Of a stretch of DNA of 37,331 bases, positions 30,070-37,331 are shown piece by piece. The notes beneath the pieces were generated by a model, which was not told where the DNA came from, searched no databases, and saw only the letters and a program-made list of their open reading frames with translations. Position numbers and translations under genes: made by a program. The DNA comes from Bacillota bacterium (GTDB taxonomy: Bacteria > Bacillota > Negativicutes > Sporomusales > Sporomusaceae). Each line of letters starts with the position of its first letter. The stretch's first letter is position 1. The DNA is taken from assembly GCA_023388195.1 (NCBI GenBank), contig JAEWGR010000076.1, positions 1 through 37,331 of the forward strand, in the 5' to 3' direction.

Positions 30070-31404
30070 ATGGATAAACTACTCCTGGCCCGCCTGCAGT
30101 TCGGTACAACCCTGACCTATCACTTCTGGTATTTGTCACTCACCCTCGGCCTGGTCCTGCTGATTGCCCTGCTGGAGACAAAGTATGTCCGTTCCGGCAA
30201 CGAGAAGTATAAAGTGCTGGCCCGGTTTTGGGGCAAACTGTTCCTGATTAATTATGCGCTCGGTATTCTCACCGGTATTATCCAGGAGTTTGAATTCGGT
30301 ATGAACTGGTCTGAATATTCCCGGTTTGTGGGCGATGTCTTTGGTGTGCCCCTGGCGATTGAAACCCTGACGGCATTTTTTGTGGAATCCACCTTCATCG
30401 GTCTCTGGGTCTATGGCTGGGATTCACTGTCCCGGCGGGTTCACCTGCTGGCCATCTGGCTGGTGGCGTTGACTGCCAATCTCTCGGCCTTCTGGATTCT
30501 GGCTGCCAACTCCTTCATGCAGCGCCCGGCAGGGTATATTCTGGCCGGTGATCACCTGCAGCTGCAGGCTATTATGCCTATCATCACAAATCCTTATCTC
30601 TTTTATCAATATACGCATACAGTCCTGTCCGGGCTGCTGACGGCAGGTTTCTTTGTCATGGCGGTCAGTGCCTACTATCTGCTGTACCGCCGGCAGCTGG
30701 ACCTGTTCAGGACTTCCTTTCAAATGGGCTTTCTCTGCGCCGTACTTTCCACCATTCTGGTCATCGGTACCGGCCATTTTTATACCCAATACCTGGCAAA
30801 ATCGCAGCCGATGAAGCTTGCCGCCATGGAAGCCCACTGGGAGACTTCCGCCCCGGCCCCCTTTACCGTAGTGGCGCTGATCGACCAGCAGGCCCAAGAC
30901 AATACCCTGGATATAGCTGTGCCGGGCCTGCTGTCCCTCATGGCCGGCAACCGTCTGGATACCGAGGTGCAGGGTATGAAAGACCTGCAGGCCAGTCATA
31001 GCGCCGCCTATGGCCCCGGCGACTACATCCCGCCGGTGGCCCTGCTATTTTGGAGCTTCCGGATTATGGTGCTGATCAGCTTGTACTTGTCCGGCCTGCT
31101 GCTCCTGGTCTATTGCTACGAACGGACACAACAGCTGGAAACCAGTCCGCTTCTGCTCCGTGCCATTATGTGGAGCATACCGCTGCCCTATATCGCCAAT
31201 ACGGCCGGCTGGATTATCGCCGAGGTCGGGCGCCAACCCTGGATCGTATATACCCTGCTGCGAACCGATCAGGGTATATCCCAGGTTGTGCCGATGGTAA
31301 ACATTGGCATAACCCTGGCCGGTTATACGGTGATTTATCTGTCCATGACGGCAGCGGCCTTATATTTCATGCGCAAGGTAATTGTGGCCGGACCCGAATC
31401 ATAA
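30070..31404 (+). CDS. cydA: Cytochrome bd oxidase subunit I
   Basis: A 444-residue membrane protein with about nine segments. The N-terminal L-A-R-L-Q-F-G-T-T-L-T-Y-H-F with its haem-ligand histidine (about residue 18) is present. So are E-F-E-F-G-M-N-W near 72-79, E-S-T-F-I-G-L-W near 105 and late I-I-A-E-V-G-R-Q-P-W near 380, all standard for CydA. The length is at the short end, meaning a short quinol loop as in Firmicutes. The ribosome site is weak (GAGG). The complex reduces oxygen with quinol; in an anaerobe it mainly removes oxygen. It is followed by cydB at 34 bases; no cydDC is in the window. Confidence 0.95.
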   Translation: MDKLLLARLQFGTTLTYHFWYLSLTLGLVLLIALLETKYVRSGNEKYKVLARFWGKLFLINYALGILTGIIQEFEFGMNWSEYSRFVGDVFGVPLAIETLTAFFVESTFIGLWVYGWDSLSRRVHLLAIWLVALTANLSAFWILAANSFMQRPAGYILAGDHLQLQAIMPIITNPYLFYQYTHTVLSGLLTAGFFVMAVSAYYLLYRRQLDLFRTSFQMGFLCAVLSTILVIGTGHFYTQYLAKSQPMKLAAMEAHWETSAPAPFTVVALIDQQAQDNTLDIAVPGLLSLMAGNRLDTEVQGMKDLQASHSAAYGPGDYIPPVALLFWSFRIMVLISLYLSGLLLLVYCYERTQQLETSPLLLRAIMWSIPLPYIANTAGWIIAEVGRQPWIVYTLLRTDQGISQVVPMVNIGITLAGYTVIYLSMTAAALYFMRKVIVAGPES

Positions 31405-31438
31405 AAAACGTAAATAACTGTTTCTGGAAGGGAACCGT

Positions 31439-32677
31439 ATGGATCTAAATACACTCTGCTTTCTCTTATTTGGTCTCTTATTTACCGGCTTCCTGGTACT
31501 GGACGGCCTCGATTTCGGGGTCGGCATGCTGCTGGGGGCCGGCAAAACCGATATCGAACGGCAGGCGCTCATCCGAACCATTGCCCCGGTCTGGGAAGGC
31601 AATCAGGTCTGGCTCATTGTCGCCGCCGGGCTGCTGTTTGCCGGCTTTCCGCACGTATATGCCACTCTGTTCAGCGGCCTATATCTCACTTTATTTATTG
31701 TCCTTGTGGCCCTGCTGCTCCGGGGGCTGGCGATTGAGCTCCATAACAAGGAAGAATACCCGGCCTGGCGCCGCTTTTGCTATTGGTCGGTTTTTCTGGG
31801 CAGCCTGGTGCCGGCGCTGGTCTGGGGAATTGCCCTGGGCAGCCTGCTCGCAGGCTTGCCCATTGACAGCACCAGACAATACAGCGGCAGCTTCTTCGCT
31901 TTGTTCACCCCCTATTCCCTGCTGAGCGGCCTCACCTATATGCTCCTGTTTGTGGGGCAGGGGGCAATATATCTGGCCTGGAAGCTGGAAGCCGGCCTGG
32001 CCCTGCGGCTGCAGCAGACAGGCCTGGCCGGTGTCAGTTACGCCATGGCGGCTGTTGCCGGTCTCGGTATCATGACTGTCAGCGCAACCACTGCCGGCCA
32101 TAAAGGACTGGCCCTGCTGCTGGCGGCGGCAGCACTGGTCGGCCTGTATGGCAGCCGCCGCAGTCTGAGCCGGGAACAATATCTCCCCGGTCTGGCCCTG
32201 AGCAGCCTGGCCATTATTGCCCAGACAGCCTCCCTGTTCATGGGGTTATATCCCCGCTTGCTAGTATCCAGCCTTGACCCCCGCTGGAGCCTGGATATCT
32301 ACAACGCGGCCGCCAGTCCGCTGACCCTCAGGCTGATAACAACATTAGCGCTCATTGTCCTGCCTGTCACCATCGCCTGCGAAGTCTGGAAGTTTTATAT
32401 TTTCCGCCGGCCGGTCAGCTTGCAGGCGATTGAGCTGGCCCCGCAGCTGCCCAGGCTGCGCCGGCTGCGCGAGAACCTAACGCGCAGTCTCACCTATGCC
32501 AGCTGCCTCGCCGATGCCCTCGATAAAACCGGAAAGGCGCTGGCCGGGAACGACGGCGCCATTATTAACAAGCTAACAGCCAGACACCGGACCCTGTTAT
32601 TCGGCAAACGCTGTGTCTGCCGGCGCCCAGCCGGACAAAAACGGCCAGTACCCGGCACAAGGCAGACAGACAAATAA
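31439..32677 (+). CDS. cydB: Cytochrome bd oxidase subunit II with long C-terminal extension
   Basis: A 412-residue protein. The core (about residues 1-325) has L-D-G-L-D-F-G-V-G near 20-28, W-E-G-N-Q-V-W-L near 50-57, and ends with E-V-W-K-F-Y-I-F-R-R, where CydB proteins of about 340 residues usually stop. Eight to nine membrane segments are visible. A further 85 or so polar, arginine-rich residues follow (R-L-R-R-L-R-E-N near 338; K-R-C-V-C-R-R-P near 388) with no family that I know; this tail would be cytoplasmic. GGAAGGG lies before the ATG. A convergent terminator follows. Confidence 0.93.
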   Translation: MDLNTLCFLLFGLLFTGFLVLDGLDFGVGMLLGAGKTDIERQALIRTIAPVWEGNQVWLIVAAGLLFAGFPHVYATLFSGLYLTLFIVLVALLLRGLAIELHNKEEYPAWRRFCYWSVFLGSLVPALVWGIALGSLLAGLPIDSTRQYSGSFFALFTPYSLLSGLTYMLLFVGQGAIYLAWKLEAGLALRLQQTGLAGVSYAMAAVAGLGIMTVSATTAGHKGLALLLAAAALVGLYGSRRSLSREQYLPGLALSSLAIIAQTASLFMGLYPRLLVSSLDPRWSLDIYNAAASPLTLRLITTLALIVLPVTIACEVWKFYIFRRPVSLQAIELAPQLPRLRRLRENLTRSLTYASCLADALDKTGKALAGNDGAIINKLTARHRTLLFGKRCVCRRPAGQKRPVPGTRQTDK

Positions 32678-32691
32678 AGTAGCGCAAATAA

Positions 32692-32724
32692 AACACCGCA
32701 TCAGGCCGGCGCCGATGCGGTGTT
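32692..32724 (+). terminator. Bidirectional terminator between cydB and the pirin gene
   Basis: AACACCGCATC (32692-32702) pairs with GATGCGGTGTT (32714-32724). It serves cydB and is also positioned to stop the converging pirin transcript. Confidence 0.8.
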
Positions 32725-32767
32725 TATGTTCAATCCCCCTGTTACCGGTGATTGCTTGCCAATAATG

Positions 32768-33613
32768 CTATTTTTTGATAAACGTCCCGTCTTCAATCTC
32801 CTGAAAGGCCTGCTGTAACTCCTCGCGCGTGTTCATAACAATCGGGCCGCCCCAGGCTACCGGTTCACCCAGCGGCTGCGCGGCGAAAAGGAGAAAACGC
32901 AGCCCCTGGTCACCGGCCCGGGCAATAAACCTGTCTCCCTTACCAAACAGCACCGCCTGGTGGCTGCCGGTTAGTTGCTGCCTGTCACCGGCAAAATAGC
33001 CAGCCCCGGCCACAATATAGATAAACAACGTATCCTCCGGGTCTGTCGGCAGCTCCCACTCCCGCCCAGGTTCCAGTTCCACATCCAGGAACAGTGTTTT
33101 TACATAATCGCCCTGTGTCGCCCCGGCAGTCTGGCCATAATGGCCGGCAATTACCCCCACAGCCGCCCCCTGTTCCTGCACCCGCGGGATCAGCGCCGCC
33201 GCAAGGTCGCGATACTGGGGCGCGGTCATCTTGTCACTGCGGGGCAGATTCAGCCATAGCTGAACCCCCAGCATCCGCTCCGAGGCCTGCGGCATTTCCT
33301 GATGGAGAATGCCGCTGCCGGCGGTCATCCACTGGCAGCAGCCGTCCAGTATGCTCCCCTTATTGCCCAGGCTGTCACTATGCTCAATGTCGCCATTAAT
33401 TAAATAGGTTACAGTTTCAATGCCCCGATGCGGATGCCAGGGAAAGCCCCGGGTATAGTCGTCGGGGTTGCTGGAATCAAAGGCATCCAGCATCAGAAAC
33501 GGATCAAAATCTGTGGTATCAGGCCGGCCAATCACCCGCACCAGCCTGACACCTGCCCCGTCAATCTGGGCAGAACCAGTTACAAGCCGGCGTATTTTCC
33601 TGACAGTATTCAT
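32768..33613 (-). CDS. Pirin-family cupin protein
   Basis: A 281-residue protein with two cupin domains. The metal site is visible as H-P-H-R-G near residues 60-64, the further histidine in I-E-H-S-D near 78, and G-I-L-H-Q-E near 102-107. This set is that of pirins with quercetinase-like activity or redox sensing. The ATG at 33613 is preferred to one nine bases upstream because that one abuts the GAGAGGG site. It is the last gene of a MarR-DoxX-pirin operon, which in other bacteria answers quinone or thiol stress. The physiological substrate is not established. Confidence 0.88.
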   Translation of the reverse strand: MNTVRKIRRLVTGSAQIDGAGVRLVRVIGRPDTTDFDPFLMLDAFDSSNPDDYTRGFPWHPHRGIETVTYLINGDIEHSDSLGNKGSILDGCCQWMTAGSGILHQEMPQASERMLGVQLWLNLPRSDKMTAPQYRDLAAALIPRVQEQGAAVGVIAGHYGQTAGATQGDYVKTLFLDVELEPGREWELPTDPEDTLFIYIVAGAGYFAGDRQQLTGSHQAVLFGKGDRFIARAGDQGLRFLLFAAQPLGEPVAWGGPIVMNTREELQQAFQEIEDGTFIKK

Positions 33614-33629
33614 TGTGATCATCCCTCTC

Positions 33630-34073
33630 TTATCTGGACTGGTTTACTTTCAGTATATCCTTATTCTGCAACAGACTGTCCACACTATACCGGCCGGGGC
33701 CGATAAAGATCAGGCTGAGAAAAACGAAGCCTGTTTCCAGGGCCTGCGAAGCGCCGCTCAGACCAGCACCGGTACTAAATTTCAGCACAACAGCCACAAG
33801 CATATTAAAGGTCAAAGCCATAGCCGCCAGACGGGTCATTACACCGGCAGCGATGAGCATACCGCCGAAAAACTCGGCTGCTGCCGCCATAAAGCCCCAG
33901 AATACAGGAGCGAACCCTATGCCCAGGTGCTGCATCGCCAGACCGAGCTTATTCCAGGTTTCAACCCCGCCGGAGATCTTCGGCCAGCCGTGAAAAACAA
34001 ACATTAACCCAATACCTACCCGTAATAGCAATATCCCAATGTCTCTGTGCCTGTCCCAATTACTTAACATCAT
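33630..34073 (-). CDS. DoxX-family membrane protein
   Basis: A 147-residue protein with four membrane segments. L-L-R-V-G-I-G-L-M-F-V-F-H-G-W-P-K near residues 16-32 and E-F-F-G-G-M-L-I-A-A-G near 66-77 are DoxX/CatD-like. Relatives work with quinone or thiol detoxification in Gram-positive bacteria. AAGGAGG lies upstream of the ATG. It is followed 16 bases later by the pirin gene, and the MarR regulator gene is 45 bases upstream. Confidence 0.87.
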   Translation of the reverse strand: MMLSNWDRHRDIGILLLRVGIGLMFVFHGWPKISGGVETWNKLGLAMQHLGIGFAPVFWGFMAAAAEFFGGMLIAAGVMTRLAAMALTFNMLVAVVLKFSTGAGLSGASQALETGFVFLSLIFIGPGRYSVDSLLQNKDILKVNQSR

Positions 34074-34118
34074 TATCCTTACCTCCTTATATATTGTTTA
34101 TATAGTCCGCCCAACCGC

Positions 34119-34565
34119 TTACGGCTGGTGTTGATGGTATCCGATTTTCTTGAGCAGCGCAATCGCCTGCGCCATCTCGGCTGTCGTCAGGCCCCGCAAA
34201 GCCTGAGTCAGCGCGTCGGCATGACGGGGAAAAATCTCCCCGATCAGCCGGCGTCCCTGCTCTGTCAGGCTGGCATAAATCACCCGCCGGTCCTCGGCGC
34301 AGGGTGTACGCGCCAGCAGCCCTTTCTGCTCAAGCTTGTTAATCACATAGGTGATGCTGCCGCTGGTAATGAGGATTTTCTCACCAATCTGCTGCAGCGG
34401 GTATGAATCCCGGTGATACAAAAGTTCCAATACGGCAAACTCGGTCTGGTTCAGGCCATATTGCCTGATATCGCGCCGATCGGTCTCCATCAGGGTGTTA
34501 TGAGTCCGGACCAGAACGGTAAATAATTTGAGTGCCAGTCTTTGTTCTTCACTGCTCAGGCTCAT
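34119..34565 (-). CDS. MarR-family transcriptional regulator
   Basis: A 148-residue protein. The winged helix covers about residues 30-115, with L-N-Q-T-E-F-A-V-L-E-L-L-Y-H-R near 34-48, I-T-S-G-S-I-T-Y-V-I-N-K-L-E-Q-K-G-L near 64-81 and the wing R-T-P-C-A-E-D-R-R-V-I-Y-A near 83-95. C86, at the wing, could be a redox sensor, but I cannot prove it. GGGAGG precedes the ATG. The gene is divergent from glgC, and a perfect inverted repeat in the gap fits its operator. It probably represses its own operon with DoxX and pirin. Confidence 0.9.
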   Translation of the reverse strand: MSLSSEEQRLALKLFTVLVRTHNTLMETDRRDIRQYGLNQTEFAVLELLYHRDSYPLQQIGEKILITSGSITYVINKLEQKGLLARTPCAEDRRVIYASLTEQGRRLIGEIFPRHADALTQALRGLTTAEMAQAIALLKKIGYHQHQP

Positions 34566-34595
34566 TTCACCTCCCTGGTAACTTGCCGTAATTTA

Positions 34596-34615
34596 TTATC
34601 TTGATGTTAAGATAA
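34596..34615. promoter_or_regulatory. MarR-type operator TTATCTT-N6-AAGATAA
   Basis: Perfect seven-base arms (34596-34602 and 34609-34615), 31 bases upstream of the marR start. The half-site TTATCTT recurs at 34654 and, inverted, as AAGATA at 34684-34689. Confidence 0.7.
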
Positions 34616-34816
34616 TTTTAACCCTTTTAGTAATTAATGTCAATAAATAATAGTTATCTTTTTATATATTTTTACCATTTAAAAAGATACAAATATTTAC
34701 AGAGCGAGTAGGAATTTTTTCCCTATTGTCAGAATAGTAAAATATAAGACCTGTCTTACATTCCATTTTCCCGGCATTACTCTTTTCAGTGCAAAACGAA
34801 TAAGGGAGGGAGAATA

Positions 34817-36052
34817 ATGTATGGTTCTGCAATCGGCAACTTTACCGGCAACACAATCGCCATGGTCTTGGCAGGCGGCAAAGGGGAACGGCTGAGTCCA
34901 ATTACCGTAAACAGACCCAAACCCTATGTACCTTTTGGCGGCAAATACAAAATCATTGATTTTGTCCTGAGCAACCTCTTTAATTCCGGGATCAAAAGGG
35001 TGTACATTCTGACCCAGTACCGGGCTTATTCCCTAAACAAGCACATCAAAGACTCGTGGGCCAAATGGGCCGGACTCGGCGAGTTCTATGACACAATTTC
35101 ACCGGAGACCACCAATCTGGGGGAAGAATGGTTCAAGGGTACGGCCGACGCCATCTTTCAGTTTATGCGCATCCTCGAATCGACCGATGCCGATTATGTT
35201 GCGATTTTCAGCGGTGACCATGTGTACAAGATGGATATCGGCCAGATGGTCAGCTACCACATTATCAACAAAGCCGATATGACCCTGGCGGCGCTGGAGG
35301 TGTCGCCGGCGGAAGCAAAACGGTTCGGCATTTTCACCGTCGATGACAACAGCCAGGTCACCGCCTTTACCGAAAAACCGCGGGAACCGGTCACAATCCC
35401 TGACCGCCCGACCTGTTTTGCCTCCATGGGCAATTACATTTTTTCCACCAAAAAACTCATTGAGGTGCTGAGAGCCGGCCGGCAGCAGCATGCCGATCTT
35501 GATTTCGGCAAACATGTCATTCCGATGATGATCGAAAAAGGCGACCGGGTCTTTGCCTATAATTTTATGGATAACCTGCTGCCCCGGATGGGGCCGGGGG
35601 AAAAAGGCTACTGGAAAGATGTCGGCACCATCGATTCCTACTATGAGGCCAATATGGACCTGATCAACGTGGTGCCACAGCTCAACCTCTACAATTACCG
35701 CTGGCCGATCATCACCAATCAGGGCAACTATCCGCCCTCCAAAACCGTGTTTGATGAGGACGGCCGCCGCGGCCAGAACCTCAATTCCTATACCTGCGGC
35801 GGCTGCATTATCAGTGGCAGCACCGTACGGCGCTCCATCCTGGGACCGTGCTGCAAAATCAACAGCTACAGCCTGGTTGAAGATTCGATCCTGTTTGAAA
35901 ACGTGGAGATTGGCCGCCATGTAAAAATCAAAAGAGCCATTATTGATGAAAATAGTAAAATTGGCGACGGCGAGGAAATCGGCTATAATCACGAGGCCGA
36001 CCGGGAGAAAGGCTATGTGGTTACCGACTCGGGTATTGTCGTGGTGACCTGA
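34817..36052 (+). CDS. glgC: Glucose-1-phosphate adenylyltransferase
   Basis: A 411-residue ADP-glucose pyrophosphorylase. The nucleotide-binding loop is M-V-L-A-G-G-K-G-E-R-L near residues 16-26. R-P-K-P-Y-V-P-F-G-G-K-Y-K-I-I-D-F is near 33-49, S-G-D-H-V-Y-K-M-D near 132-140, and F-T-E-K-P near 190. The C-terminal left-handed beta helix begins near 290. It catalyses glucose-1-phosphate plus ATP to ADP-glucose, the first committed step of glycogen synthesis. GGGAGGGAG precedes the ATG. It appears monocistronic; no other glg gene follows. Confidence 0.94.
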   Translation: MYGSAIGNFTGNTIAMVLAGGKGERLSPITVNRPKPYVPFGGKYKIIDFVLSNLFNSGIKRVYILTQYRAYSLNKHIKDSWAKWAGLGEFYDTISPETTNLGEEWFKGTADAIFQFMRILESTDADYVAIFSGDHVYKMDIGQMVSYHIINKADMTLAALEVSPAEAKRFGIFTVDDNSQVTAFTEKPREPVTIPDRPTCFASMGNYIFSTKKLIEVLRAGRQQHADLDFGKHVIPMMIEKGDRVFAYNFMDNLLPRMGPGEKGYWKDVGTIDSYYEANMDLINVVPQLNLYNYRWPIITNQGNYPPSKTVFDEDGRRGQNLNSYTCGGCIISGSTVRRSILGPCCKINSYSLVEDSILFENVEIGRHVKIKRAIIDENSKIGDGEEIGYNHEADREKGYVVTDSGIVVVT

Positions 36053-36067
36053 AATGTGAAATTTTCA

Positions 36068-36097
36068 TTGACAGTAGGAGTAATTCCCGTATATACT
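36068..36097 (+). promoter_or_regulatory. Sigma-70 promoter of the T-box transcript
   Basis: TTGACA (36068-36073), 18 bases, TATACT (36092-36097). It is directly upstream of the T-box leader and shortly after the glgC stop. Confidence 0.7.
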
Positions 36098-36099
36098 GT

Positions 36100-36425
36100 A
36101 CACAGGTTTACAGTGTTACATTGTTTCCTCACAAAAAACTGCATAATGGTAATGAAAAGTGATGAAGGAACTAATTGTGTGTAGTATGTTTCAGAGAGCC
36201 GGTGGCTGGTGTGAACCGGTAACAGAACGATACAATCGTCATTCCTGAACTGCAACGCTGAACGTTAAGTAGGCGGCGCCGGTATCAGCTCGTATGAGTG
36301 CAACCGTTATATTGCTAGGGTTGTTGGACCTGATGAGATATATCTATATGTTTATAGATATAACAAGGGTGGTATCGCGAGAGTTAACCTCTTGCCCCTT
36401 TATAGGGGCAGGAGGTTTTTTATTT
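36100..36425 (+). ncRNA. T-box riboswitch leader
   Basis: The leader shows AGAGAGCCGGTGGCTGG followed by GTGAACCGG, a GTTAAGTAGGC element, and the T-box sequence AACAAGGGTGGTATCGCGAG at 36362-36381, which pairs with the acceptor end of uncharged tRNA in the antiterminator. The terminator stem (AACCTCTTGCCCC / GGGGCAGGAGGTT, then T-run) is at 36386-36425. The short 5' part makes the specifier codon uncertain; I do not assign the amino acid. The controlled gene is the MFS transporter that starts at 36519. Confidence 0.9.
36386..36425 (+). terminator. T-box regulated terminator
   Basis: 13-base stem AACCTCTTGCCCC/GGGGCAGGAGGTT with loop TTTATA, followed by TTTTATTTT. It competes with the T-box antiterminator. 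Confidence 0.9.
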
Positions 36426-36518
36426 TCGCAGCAAGCCACGCTGCTGTCCCCTTCATCAGGCCCCAATGGGCAGCAGCGTGCTACTCTACCATTTACAATC
36501 ACAGGAGGTTTTATTATT

Positions 36519-37331
36519 ATGAATCCAAAATCTTCCCAATTCCGCTGGTATTTGGCGGCCCTGATGTTTCTGATCAGCTTTATTTCCTATATGGACCGCG
36601 TCAATCTATCTGTCGCTACCCCGGCCATCATGCAGGAATTCGGCTTTAGCAAAATTGACATGGGCTTACTGCAAACCGCATTTTTTCTTGGTTATGCCCT
36701 GATGCAAATCCCCGGCGGCATTATGGCCGAGATGTTCGGCTACCGCAAAACCATCACCTTTGCCGCCTCTTTCTGGTCGGTCTTTACTGCTTTGACCGCC
36801 ATCTGCAGCAATTTTACCATGTTTGCCGCCATGCGGGCCCTGTTTGGCATTGGCGAGGGTCCGCTGGCCCCCTCCTTTGGCCGCTTTATCTACCGTTGGT
36901 TTAACCCTGGCGAGCGTGGCCGGGGCTCGGCCCTTTTTCTGAGCGGCATGTTTATCGGCCCCGTTTTTGGCCCGGCCGTTACGGTGGCCCTGATGCTGGC
37001 TTTTGGCTGGCGTTCAGTATTCATCATCTTCGGTGCTGTCGGCCTGGTCCTGGCCCTGGCCTGGTACTGGTTTGCCACCGAATCGCCCCGTGAGAATAAG
37101 TATGTATCCGCGGCGGAAGCCGATCATATCGAAGCCGGCCAGCAGCCAATCACTGCCAAAGAAATGGCCCCCTGGCGTGATTTTATGTACTCGCCCCAGT
37201 TTTGGGCTGTCGGCATTCAGTTCTTTATCACCGACTATATCATGTACGTTTTTCTCGCCTGGCTGCCGATGTATCTTATGGAAGCCCGCAACTTTACCCT
37301 GACCAGCATGGGCATCGCCGCTTCCTTCCCC
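36519..37331 (+). CDS. MFS transporter, ACS type (cut at window end)
   Basis: The first 271 residues of an MFS protein. S-Y-M-D-R-V-N-L-S-V-A-T near residues 22-33 is the ACS-family TM1 signature, E-M-F-G-Y-R-K-T lies in loop 2-3 and G-I-G-E-G-P-L-A-P-S-F-G-R-F near 112-125. Seven to eight membrane segments are visible; the C-terminal part lies beyond the window. AGGAGG is seven bases or so before the ATG at 36519. The upstream T-box implies induction when one amino acid is scarce, so the solute is probably an amino acid, a precursor or a keto or hydroxy acid related to it. ACS members usually carry organic anions. Confidence 0.88.
   Translation, partial: MNPKSSQFRWYLAALMFLISFISYMDRVNLSVATPAIMQEFGFSKIDMGLLQTAFFLGYALMQIPGGIMAEMFGYRKTITFAASFWSVFTALTAICSNFTMFAAMRALFGIGEGPLAPSFGRFIYRWFNPGERGRGSALFLSGMFIGPVFGPAVTVALMLAFGWRSVFIIFGAVGLVLALAWYWFATESPRENKYVSAAEADHIEAGQQPITAKEMAPWRDFMYSPQFWAVGIQFFITDYIMYVFLAWLPMYLMEARNFTLTSMGIAASFP

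Noticed and set aside
36053..36518. Plus- and minus-strand short frames across the T-box region
   Set aside because: They cross conserved T-box elements and the terminator and have no ribosome sites.

Overview
The window looks like chromosome of an anaerobic, low-oxygen-tolerant Firmicute, most likely a Negativicute of the Sporomusa type. This rests on strong AGGAGG-type ribosome sites, a T-box leader, many molybdopterin (Mo/W) oxidoreductases with polyferredoxin partners, sigma-54 control, and a cytochrome bd oxidase beside anaerobic genes. The lineage is an inference from gene content; no rRNA or tRNA gene is present.

Region 1 (47-7224, minus strand) is one operon. From its promoter it encodes a DUF2064/TIGR04282-type transferase, an HdrD/GlpC-like CCG iron-sulfur protein, a DUF169-ferredoxin fusion, a molybdoenzyme without Tat signal, a four-cluster ferredoxin, an NrfD/DmsC-type membrane subunit and a GNAT acetyltransferase. 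A clear -24/-12 (sigma-54) promoter lies at its head.

Region 2 (7617-18012, minus strand) holds a sigma-54 enhancer-binding regulator, a 46-residue protein with its own -24/-12 promoter, and a second -24/-12 promoter driving another Tat-less molybdoenzyme and its small ferredoxin. Downstream are a zinc-ribbon peptide, two MFS transporters (OFA and ACS type) and a DUF362-ferredoxin protein. The layout suggests substrate-induced uptake and reductive metabolism of an organic anion.

Region 3 (18336-19150) has three small unknown proteins, one of them very cysteine-rich. Region 4 (19404-25728, minus strand) is the most striking: ArsS (radical SAM, arsenosugar biosynthesis), a Tat-exported molybdoenzyme, its DmsB-like subunit, a TorD-like chaperone, ArsM (arsenite methyltransferase) and a NIP-like aquaporin, apparently co-transcribed. 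Immediately upstream is a Rep_3-type (plasmid initiator-like) protein. Its own promoter and the arsS promoter carry the same ATTGCAA-N12-TTGCAAT inverted repeat over the -35 box, so it is probably an autoregulated repressor of this arsenic/molybdoenzyme operon.

Region 5 (27009-32677, plus strand) has an amidohydrolase, a GapN-type aldehyde dehydrogenase and cydAB. Region 6 (32768-34565, minus strand) is a MarR-DoxX-pirin stress operon. Region 7 (34817 to the end, plus strand) has glgC and a T-box leader in front of an MFS transporter cut by the window edge.
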